Positions 1-5,911 of a stretch of 9,299 nucleotides of DNA are shown here, piece by piece (positions within the stretch are counted from its first letter, which is position 1; every line of letters begins with the position of its first letter). Under the pieces are notes generated by a model. That model saw only the letters and a list, made by a program, of their open reading frames with translations, was not told where the DNA came from and did not search any database. This DNA comes from Schlesneria sp. Its GTDB lineage: Bacteria; Planctomycetota; Planctomycetia; Planctomycetales; Planctomycetaceae. Both the position numbers and the translations under genes were made by a program. The stretch spans positions 1 through 9,299 of the forward strand of contig JANXOO010001465.1 in NCBI GenBank assembly GCA_025353525.1, in the 5' to 3' direction.

Positions 1-164
1 TCGAAGGGGGCCGCGCCATTCTCATGCTTCGAGTCATCGCACTCAGCGGAGTTTGGGACCACGTTCGAAATCTGGCCCTCAAAAAACTACCCATGCCCAT
101 TCCGGTAGCACCAACGAAACTCGACGCCAATTCAAACGAAAAACCCCTGAAAATTGCGGTGTAG
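1..164 (+). CDS. C-terminal fragment of upstream gene, possibly a transposase
   Basis: Reading from base 3 gives 53 codons ending at TAG 162-164, cut by the window edge, so the start is outside. The first part (EGGRAILMLRVIALSGVWD) has an 'E-G-x-x-A-I-L-x-L-R ... L-S-G-x-W-D' pattern. I associate this with the C-terminus of ISKra4-type DDE transposases, where a similar 'GAEAILxLR' block precedes the end of the protein. The last 25 or so residues are Pro/Lys/Asn-rich and look like an unstructured tail. The other two forward frames read as Arg/Ser/His-rich or stop early, so this frame is the most protein-like. The match rests on one short motif from memory and no catalytic residue is visible. 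It could equally be the tail of an unrelated gene. It is not obviously part of the efflux operon, being separated by 231 bases and a promoter. Confidence 0.42.
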   Translation, partial: EGGRAILMLRVIALSGVWDHVRNLALKKLPMPIPVAPTKLDANSNEKPLKIAV

Positions 165-184
165 AGCGGACCGCACCCCTCTGC

Positions 185-225
185 GCCGTGAATTCGAGTT
201 AATTGGACTTATCCTCATTCACGGC
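185..225 (+). repeat. 9-bp inverted repeat, possible 3'-end hairpin of the upstream gene
   Basis: GCCGTGAAT (185-193) and ATTCACGGC (217-225) are perfect inverted arms. Inside them, GAG 196-198 can pair with CTC 214-216 after a 2-base bulge, leaving a loop of about 15 bases. It lies 20 bases after the upstream stop codon and about 100 bases before the operon promoter, where a terminator would be expected. No T-run follows the right arm, so it is not a classical intrinsic terminator. It could be an RNA-stabilising hairpin, a protein-binding site, or part of a mobile-element end. Confidence 0.3.
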
Positions 226-325
226 ATGTGAACGCCTGAATGAACCGACACACTCGACATCCAGACGCTGACTTCTGCCGGAACCGAATCCCTTCAGGAT
301 TTCTGTTTTGATCGGGAAAATCGTC

Positions 326-355
326 TTGTATCCCCTTCAGAGTAGACGCTATAAT
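326..355 (+). promoter_or_regulatory. Sigma70-like promoter of the efflux operon
   Basis: A consensus -10 box TATAAT sits at 350-355. Eighteen bases upstream is TTGTAT (326-331), a weak -35 sharing the first three positions of TTGACA. The start of transcription is expected near 361-363, giving a leader of about 34 bases before the repressor ATG. The perfect -10, its position just before the first gene, and the palindrome directly downstream support the call. The -35 is the uncertain part. Confidence 0.6.
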
Positions 356-359
356 TTGC

Positions 360-377
360 GGACTGACTGGTCAGTCC
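360..377. promoter_or_regulatory. TetR-type operator palindrome
   Basis: GGACTGAC (360-367) and GTCAGTCC (370-377) are perfect 8-base inverted arms around a TG centre. The core GACTGAC..GTCAGTC resembles the ACTGAC/GTCAGT half-sites commonly bound by TetR-family dimers. It begins 4 bases after the -10 box and covers the expected transcription start, so a bound dimer would block RNA polymerase. It lies 18 bases before the repressor ATG, so the repressor next door is the obvious ligand and the operon would be autorepressed. I found no second copy before the adaptor or permease genes. Confidence 0.75.
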
Positions 378-382
378 AATTT

Positions 383-388
383 GAGGAG
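383..388 (+). promoter_or_regulatory. Shine-Dalgarno site deciding the repressor start
   Basis: GAGGAG lies 7 bases before ATG 396. An in-frame TTG at 381 would give five more residues, but it overlaps this site and sits only 3 bases after the operator with no upstream ribosome site of its own. The ATG is therefore the better start. Confidence 0.65.
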
Positions 389-395
389 CGTTGTA

Positions 396-1040
396 ATGAA
401 CTTGTCTGCCGCCGGCCTCGGTGACGCGAAACGGAGTCGGTTCGAGGAACGTAAGGAAAAGATTCTTGACGCGGCCACAAAGCTTTTCGCCACTCATGGT
501 TACGCCGATACGGACACGCAACTTCTGGCCGACGAATTGGGTGTCGGTAAAGGAACCCTTTATCGGTACTTCCCAAGCAAACAAGAGCTATTTTTGGCTG
601 CTGCTGATCGGGGAATGCGGCGGCTGATTGAATATATCGATACCCGTATCGCTGCGATTGAAGATCCGCCTGAGCGGATCGCGCAGGTGGTTCGTTCGTA
701 TCTGACATTTTTTTCCGAACACTCGGAGTTATGCGAGCTTCTGATTCACGAACGGGCGTTGTTCAAAGATCGCAAAAAACCGACTTACATTGTGCATCGG
801 GAGGCGAACCGCGAGCGGTTGAGAGTGCTCTATCAAACGTATATCGACGAAGGGCAGATTCGCGATCTCCCGGTCGATCAATTGCTCGATGTCTTTGGAG
901 ATTTGCTCTACGGGACCATGTTTGCCAACTATTTTTGCGATCGACAGATTTCCATTGATGAGCAGGCTCGCGGCATTCTGGACATCCTGTTTCATGGCAT
1001 CCTGACCGAAACGGGGAGGCAGCGTAGGCTGCATGAATGA
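396..1040 (+). CDS. TetR/AcrR-family transcriptional repressor of the efflux operon
   Basis: This is a 214-residue DNA-binding protein of normal TetR length. The N-terminal domain shows the family signature: a first helix with REKILDAATKLFATHG-like spacing (about residues 17-35), then the helix-turn-helix (about 37-62) containing LADELGV and GKGTLYRYFPSKQEL, where the recognition helix and the 'YxYFxSKxxL' ending are diagnostic. The remaining residues, about 65-205, are helical. They would form the dimerisation and ligand-binding domain, which has no recognisable ligand motif. The ATG at 396 is preferred because of a good Shine-Dalgarno site. The gene is first in the operon, directly downstream of the promoter-operator it probably binds, and 59 bases ahead of the adaptor on the same strand. 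By analogy with AcrR, MexR-neighbour and TtgR-type systems, it should release DNA on binding a pump substrate. The ligand cannot be told from sequence. TetR-family membership is secure; its role as local regulator is inferred from context. Confidence 0.93.
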   Translation: MNLSAAGLGDAKRSRFEERKEKILDAATKLFATHGYADTDTQLLADELGVGKGTLYRYFPSKQELFLAAADRGMRRLIEYIDTRIAAIEDPPERIAQVVRSYLTFFSEHSELCELLIHERALFKDRKKPTYIVHREANRERLRVLYQTYIDEGQIRDLPVDQLLDVFGDLLYGTMFANYFCDRQISIDEQARGILDILFHGILTETGRQRRLHE

Positions 1041-1099
1041 CGGTTTTCGACTCGTAATTTATCGCGGAGAGAGTTCCGCATCCAGGTACTCGGTGACAT

Positions 1100-2296
1100 A
1101 TGTTTTCAATTACACGCATTCGCTGGCATCAATACCCGTCGGTTTTCATGGCGGTATGTCTTGGCACAGCAGGATGCGGGCTCGCGCCGCCCCCAATGCC
1201 GCCGGTCATCGTGCCTGAAGTCGAAGTGTGTCTCCCATCGTCTCGAGAAGTCACCGATCGCGAAGATTTCACGGGGCAGACCGAAGCGGTGAGGACGATC
1301 GACATTCGAGCACGCGTCACTGGCTATTTGAAGGCGGTCCATTTCCGACATGGATCAGAAGTCAAAAAAGGCGAATTGCTTTTTGAAATCGATCCGCCTT
1401 ATTACCAGGCCGAAGCTGATCGGGCAGCGGGAGTGGTTGCAGAAATGGAAGCCAAGTCCGATCGAATGACACTCGATTATGAACGTGCGAAGAAGCTTTT
1501 ACCTGCGCGTACGATCGTCAAAGAACAGTTTGATCTGGTCTCGGGAGAGATGGCGCAGTCGGTCGCGCAGTTGCGATCAGCCAAAGCCGCACTCAAGATC
1601 GCTGAAGTGAACCTGGCTTATTGCGAAATTCGGGCAACGATCGACGGCAGGTTGAGCCGACCCAATATCGATCCCGGAAACCTCGTCAAGGCCGATGATA
1701 CTGTGCTGACAAGGATTGTCAGTCAGAACCCGATCTGGGTGTACTTTGACCTTGATGAACGAACGATGCTTCGCTTGCGTCGACTTTCGCCGAACAGTTC
1801 CATCGGCGATTCGGCCGCTGGCAAAATGTCAGTACAAATGGCGCTGGTGGATGAACCCACGTTTTTTCGCGAAGGCGAACTGGACTTTGAAGACAATCGA
1901 CTCGACCCCGGTACGGGCACGTTGCGAGTGCGAGCCGTCTTCGACAATTCCGACGGTTTGTTGTCAGCGGGTCTGTTTGTGCGAATCCGTTTGCCGATCG
2001 GTGCTCCTCACCGGTCGCTGCTGGTGCCCGAGCAATCACTCGGAACTGATCAGGGCCAAAAATTTCTCTATGTTTTGACTGCAGATGATCAAGTGACTTA
2101 TCGCGCGGTCGAAGTCGGCAAGGTTCATGACCGGCAGCGAGTGATCAATACCGGACTTGAGCCCGATGAACGCGTGGTGGTCACCGGAATGCAGCGCGTG
2201 CGGCCAGGTATCAAAGTCAAACCTGAAATGACCGACGGTGCCGCTTTGTCCGCTGCCGACGCTCGTTCGAAGGCACAGGCCAAGCAGGCAAACTAA
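1100..2296 (+). CDS. RND efflux periplasmic adaptor (membrane fusion protein, AcrA/MexA type)
   Basis: This 398-residue adaptor would link the inner-membrane permease to an outer-membrane channel. The N-terminus is a lipoprotein signal peptide: Arg6 and Arg8, a hydrophobic stretch at about 14-22, and the lipobox GTAGC with Cys26 as the acylated residue. A Pro-rich linker follows (LAPPPMPPVIVP). The first half of the lipoyl-like domain (about 66-100: DIRARVTGYL, EGxx-type turn as HGSEVKKGELLFEIDP) leads into a helical hairpin (about 101-170). The second lipoyl half follows (NLAYCEIRATIDGRLSR, about 171-190). Residues 205-300 form the beta-barrel and 305-375 the membrane-proximal domain. Length and domain order match AcrA. 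An in-frame TGA at 1094-1096 bars any longer start, and the next ATG (1148, residue 17) would destroy the signal peptide. The ribosome site is weak (GGTGA, 3 bases away). It serves both downstream permeases, as no second adaptor is present. Confidence 0.95.
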   Translation: MFSITRIRWHQYPSVFMAVCLGTAGCGLAPPPMPPVIVPEVEVCLPSSREVTDREDFTGQTEAVRTIDIRARVTGYLKAVHFRHGSEVKKGELLFEIDPPYYQAEADRAAGVVAEMEAKSDRMTLDYERAKKLLPARTIVKEQFDLVSGEMAQSVAQLRSAKAALKIAEVNLAYCEIRATIDGRLSRPNIDPGNLVKADDTVLTRIVSQNPIWVYFDLDERTMLRLRRLSPNSSIGDSAAGKMSVQMALVDEPTFFREGELDFEDNRLDPGTGTLRVRAVFDNSDGLLSAGLFVRIRLPIGAPHRSLLVPEQSLGTDQGQKFLYVLTADDQVTYRAVEVGKVHDRQRVINTGLEPDERVVVTGMQRVRPGIKVKPEMTDGAALSAADARSKAQAKQAN

Positions 2297-2323
2297 TGGT
2301 TCAGTCAAGTCGGCGAGGCGGAA

Positions 2324-5300
2324 ATGATCTCACGGTTCTTTATTGATCGACCGATCTTCGCGTCAGTGCTGTCGATGATCATTACGCTGGCGGGCGGCGT
2401 GGCCGTCTTCAATTTGCCGATCGCGCAATTCCCGCAGGTTTCACCACCGACCGTGAGTGTGACCTGTACTTACCCCGGTGCCAGCGCGAAAGATGTCGCC
2501 GAAGCGGTCGCCGCTCCCATCGAGCAGCAAGTCAATGGCGTCGAAGGCATGATGTTCATGTCGTCGAACTGTACCAACGACGGCCAATACAATTTAACAG
2601 TCACTTTTCATCACACTGTCGATGTGAACATGGCGCAGGTGCTGGTGCAGAACCGCGTCAGCCTGGCAGTTCCAATGCTGCCTGACGTGATCAAGCAAAC
2701 GGGCGTCAGTACTCGCAAGCGATCACCCGATATTCTGATGGGCATTGCTCTTCTGTCTCCCGACCATCGCTACGACCAGCTCTATCTGAGCAACTATGCC
2801 ATATTGCAGATCAAAGATGAATTGGCGCGGATGGATGGCGTCGCCGATGTCTTCGTCTTCGGCCAGCGCGACTATAGCATGCGCGTGTGGGTCAGCCCCG
2901 AGCAACTGGCGGCTCGCAGTTTGACGGCCCGTGACGTGACGCGAGCAATTAGCGAACAGAACATGCCTGTCGCGTCCGGTGCCATTGGCCAGGAGCCGAC
3001 ACTTTCCGGGCAGGAATTTCAGATCACGCTCAACACTCTGGGACGGCTGACAGACCCCGAGCAGTTTGGTGAAATCATTCTCAAAGCAACACCCGACGGG
3101 CGGATGACGCGATTGAAGGACGTGGCGAGGATTGAACTTGCTGCCAAAAATGTGGATGTGAACGTCAGCATGGATGGTTCACCCACGGTCTTTCTGGCGA
3201 TTTTCCAGATGCCGGATGCCAATGCCCTCGATACTCATGATCGCGTGATGGCGAAAATGGCCGAATTGTCAGAAGCATTTCCCGAGGGCCTGACCTACGA
3301 CGTCGGTTTCACCACGGTGCCTTACACACGCGAATCGATCCGCGAGGTATTCAATACTCTGCGGGACGCCATCATTCTCGTGGCGGCCGTGGTTCTTTTG
3401 TTCTTGCAGAACTGGCGTTCAGCGATTATTCCGCTGGTGGCGGTGCCGGTCGCCATCATCGGGACATTTGCGGCGATGGCCGTCTTCGGCTTCAGCTTGA
3501 ACAATCTGACATTGTTTGGACTCGTCCTTGCGATCGGGATTGTCGTCGACGATGCAATCGTTGTGGTCGAGGCTGTCGAACACCACATCGAGCGCGGACT
3601 TCCACCGCGTGAGGCCACGATCCGTGCGATGGACGAAGTCTCGGGCCCCGTTATTGCAGTCGGGCTTGTATTAAGTGCGGTCTTCGTGCCCTGTGCCTTC
3701 ATCAGTGGAATCACGGGACAGTTTTTTCGTCAGTTCGCCATGACGATTGCCATTTCGACGATCATTTCAGCGTTCAATTCTTTGACGCTCAGTCCCGCCC
3801 TGACCGCTCTGTTACTTCTCCCACGCGGTAAAACGCCACCCCCACCGCTTCCCTGGCTGGCATTTCCGCTGATCGGCGCAGGAATTGGCTGGTTTTTGGC
3901 GGGTGACGTTGAACCGCTTTTGAACCGGGCATTCTTGTTGCTTCCACAGCCATTTGCACAGTTTTTCGCAAATCACGCAACAATATCGGCAGTTGTGATT
4001 TCGGCGGCAGTGCTGGCGGTGGTTGGCAAAACACTCAATCGACTGTTGGGCACCGGCTTTCGCTGGTTTAACCGCGTGTTTCTGCAGGCAACGGACTGGT
4101 ACACCAAGGGTGTCTCGGGCTTGTTACGTGTCAGTCTGCTGGTGCTTGCCGTGTATTGTGGTCTGCTCGGTCTGACCTGGTGGCGATTCGTCGCCACTCC
4201 CAAGGGGTTTATTCCTTCGCAGGATATGGGCTACCTGATGGTGAATATACAGTTGCCAGATTCGGCTTCGATGGAGCGGACACAAGAGGTCGTTGACCAT
4301 ATTGTGCGAGTCGCAATGGCTCACCCGGGCATCAAGCACTGTTCGGGCATCTCAGGCCAGTCGTTTGTTTTAAACGCGTTCGGCTCGAACTTCGGTTCAA
4401 TGTTCGTCAACTTGAAGGATTATCATCTGCGGCGCGATCCCGGCATGTCGAGCACCGCCATTGCGGACTATTTACGGACTGAATTCGGAAAGCAGATTGT
4501 TGGTGCCAACGTTCAGGTCTTCCCTCCCCCTCCGATCCGCGGCGTCGGGCGTGCTGGCGGATTTATGATCATGATCGAAGATCGTGGCGATGTCGGGCCG
4601 CAAGTCTTGCAGAAAGAAACGGAAAACCTGGCCGCCCTGGGTGCCAAAACGCCAGGCCTGATGGCGTTGTTCTCGGTCTTTCGAGCGAATGTGCCGCAGT
4701 ACAAAATCAAGGTGAATCAAAGGCAACTCGTGTTACGTCACGTCCCTGTCAGCGAAGTTGCTGACGCACTGCGTATCTACCAGGGATCGCTGTATGTGAA
4801 TGACTTCAATCGTTTCGGCCGCACGTGGCAGGTGATCGTGCAGTCTGACGAGCAGTATCGGGACAACCCGGACGACATCTCGCGGTTGAAAGTTCGCAAC
4901 GTAGAAGGTGCGATGGTGCCACTCGGTTCTCTGGCGAACGTACAGGAAGTCAACGGACCGCTGGTGCTGACCCGGTACAACATGTACCCGGCGGCGTCGA
5001 TTAACGGCATGGCCGCCCCCGGTGCCAGTTCGCAACAGGCGATCGAAGCAATGGAACGACTGGCGCGAGATCATTTACCGCGCAATATGAGTTTCGAATG
5101 GACTGATATGTCGTACCTCGAACTGCTCGCAGGGAATACGGCGACGGTAATCTTCGGCTTCGCGGTCGTGATGGTGTTTCTCGTTCTGGCGGCGCAATAC
5201 GAAAGTTGGTCGCTTCCGTTGGCAGTCATTCTCGTGGTGCCGATGTGTCTGCTGAGCGCTCTCGTGGGTGTCAACATCGCTCAAATGGACGTGAATATAT

Positions 5301-5887
5301 TTACACGAATCGGATTTGTGGTGCTCGTGGGATTGGCCAGCAAGAACGCGATTTTGATCGTCGAATTTGCCAAACAAAGACGACTCGCCGGAGCCTCGCG
5401 TCGTGACGCCACGCTGGACGCGTGCCGATTGCGGTTGCGTCCGATTATCATGACCAGCCTTGCCTTCATCCTTGGAGTGGTGCCATTGATCGCGTCGCAC
5501 GGAGCCGGTGCTGAAATGCGCAAAGCGCTGGGTGTCGCGGTGTTTAGCGGAATGATAGGCGTGACGCTGTTTGGGCTGGCACTCACTCCGGTTTTCTTTT
5601 CCACAATTGACTGGTTGTCTGAAACTCCGCTGTTTACTTCGTCGCGACTCCGTCACATCGGCGATTTTTGTCTGGCGATTTTAAGTCTTCGCCCGGTGCG
5701 CCGGTTGTATGCGTTCGTGAAGGACAGACGGATTCGATCCCCCGCAGGTGTGCCTGTTTCACGGATGCCATCGGGAGATTCCCAGATGGTCCGACGCAAC
5801 GATATTTCGTCAGAACATGTCCCACACGTTCCGATGACATCCCGATTAACGACCGAAGACGACAAAGCGGCGGGCGCAGTTCGCTAA
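2324..5887 (+). CDS. RND multidrug efflux permease, HAE1/AcrB type, first copy
   Basis: This 1187-residue proton/drug antiporter begins with the classical FFIDRPIFA N-terminus. TM1 spans about 11-29, a large periplasmic domain 30-340, TM2-TM6 343-500, TM7 601-618, a second periplasmic domain 621-930, and TM8-TM12 936-1094. The proton-relay residues of AcrB are present: Asp409-Asp410 in TM4 (GIVVDDAIVVVE), Lys1007 in TM10 (SKNAILIVEFAK), and Arg1037 and Thr1044 in TM11 (RLRLRPIIMTSL). A GQEPTLSGQ segment (222-230) corresponds to the periplasmic docking-loop region. About 64 residues are inserted between TM6 and the cytoplasmic helix before TM7, predicted as two extra membrane segments. Residues after about 1096 form an Arg-rich tail of about 90 residues absent from the second copy. 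GAGG at 2315-2318 is 5 bases before the ATG, and the adaptor stop is 27 bases upstream. The substrate cannot be predicted. Family assignment is secure. Confidence 0.96.
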   Translation: MISRFFIDRPIFASVLSMIITLAGGVAVFNLPIAQFPQVSPPTVSVTCTYPGASAKDVAEAVAAPIEQQVNGVEGMMFMSSNCTNDGQYNLTVTFHHTVDVNMAQVLVQNRVSLAVPMLPDVIKQTGVSTRKRSPDILMGIALLSPDHRYDQLYLSNYAILQIKDELARMDGVADVFVFGQRDYSMRVWVSPEQLAARSLTARDVTRAISEQNMPVASGAIGQEPTLSGQEFQITLNTLGRLTDPEQFGEIILKATPDGRMTRLKDVARIELAAKNVDVNVSMDGSPTVFLAIFQMPDANALDTHDRVMAKMAELSEAFPEGLTYDVGFTTVPYTRESIREVFNTLRDAIILVAAVVLLFLQNWRSAIIPLVAVPVAIIGTFAAMAVFGFSLNNLTLFGLVLAIGIVVDDAIVVVEAVEHHIERGLPPREATIRAMDEVSGPVIAVGLVLSAVFVPCAFISGITGQFFRQFAMTIAISTIISAFNSLTLSPALTALLLLPRGKTPPPPLPWLAFPLIGAGIGWFLAGDVEPLLNRAFLLLPQPFAQFFANHATISAVVISAAVLAVVGKTLNRLLGTGFRWFNRVFLQATDWYTKGVSGLLRVSLLVLAVYCGLLGLTWWRFVATPKGFIPSQDMGYLMVNIQLPDSASMERTQEVVDHIVRVAMAHPGIKHCSGISGQSFVLNAFGSNFGSMFVNLKDYHLRRDPGMSSTAIADYLRTEFGKQIVGANVQVFPPPPIRGVGRAGGFMIMIEDRGDVGPQVLQKETENLAALGAKTPGLMALFSVFRANVPQYKIKVNQRQLVLRHVPVSEVADALRIYQGSLYVNDFNRFGRTWQVIVQSDEQYRDNPDDISRLKVRNVEGAMVPLGSLANVQEVNGPLVLTRYNMYPAASINGMAAPGASSQQAIEAMERLARDHLPRNMSFEWTDMSYLELLAGNTATVIFGFAVVMVFLVLAAQYESWSLPLAVILVVPMCLLSALVGVNIAQMDVNIFTRIGFVVLVGLASKNAILIVEFAKQRRLAGASRRDATLDACRLRLRPIIMTSLAFILGVVPLIASHGAGAEMRKALGVAVFSGMIGVTLFGLALTPVFFSTIDWLSETPLFTSSRLRHIGDFCLAILSLRPVRRLYAFVKDRRIRSPAGVPVSRMPSGDSQMVRRNDISSEHVPHVPMTSRLTTEDDKAAGAVR
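3836..4033 (+). other. Extra membrane hairpin inserted between TM6 and TM7 of the first permease
   Basis: This covers residues about 505-570. In AcrB the end of TM6 (near 498) is followed within about 15 residues by the cytoplasmic helix that starts 'FFGWFNRMF'. Here the equivalent FRWFNRVF begins at 579. The alignment offset to AcrB rises from +2 at the TM4 Asp pair to +66 at the FIP/FLP motif after TM7, so about 64 residues are added. They contain a PPPPLP turn and hydrophobic segments at about 511-527 (WLAFPLIGAGIGWFLAG) and 551-568 (HATISAVVISAAVLAVVG). About 23 residues separate them and would face the periplasm. Two crossings keep the downstream topology unchanged. The membrane prediction is by eye. 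Confidence 0.7.
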
Positions 5888-5900
5888 CATGCCGGGAATT

Positions 5901-5904
5901 GAGG
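5901..5904 (+). promoter_or_regulatory. Ribosome site for the TTG start of the second permease
   Basis: GAGG lies 7 bases before TTG 5912. An in-frame TGA at 5900-5902 rules out any earlier start, and the residues after the TTG (FSRFFIQRPIFASVL) align one-for-one with the N-terminus of the first permease. The TTG is therefore the start, despite being a weak initiation codon. An ATG at 5889 is out of frame. Confidence 0.8.
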
Positions 5905-5911
5905 TTATCAG

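Noticed and set aside
290..340. Direct repeat CCCTTCAG at 290-297 and 333-340 upstream of the promoter
   Set aside because: Eight bases in one intergenic region is within chance expectation, and it is not symmetric like the operator.
1064..1079. Short inverted repeat GCGGA/TCCGC between repressor and adaptor
   Set aside because: The stem is only 5 bp with a 6-base loop and no T-run, so it is too weak to call a terminator or operator.
1033..1218. Small plus-strand open frame (61 codons) between the repressor and adaptor
   Set aside because: It overlaps the end of the repressor and the signal peptide region of the adaptor in another frame, and its residues show no protein-like pattern.
5075..5656. 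Minus-strand open frame (193 codons) opposite the end of the first permease
   Set aside because: It is antisense to TM8-TM12 coding sequence, with a Ser/His/Arg-rich composition typical of shadow frames.
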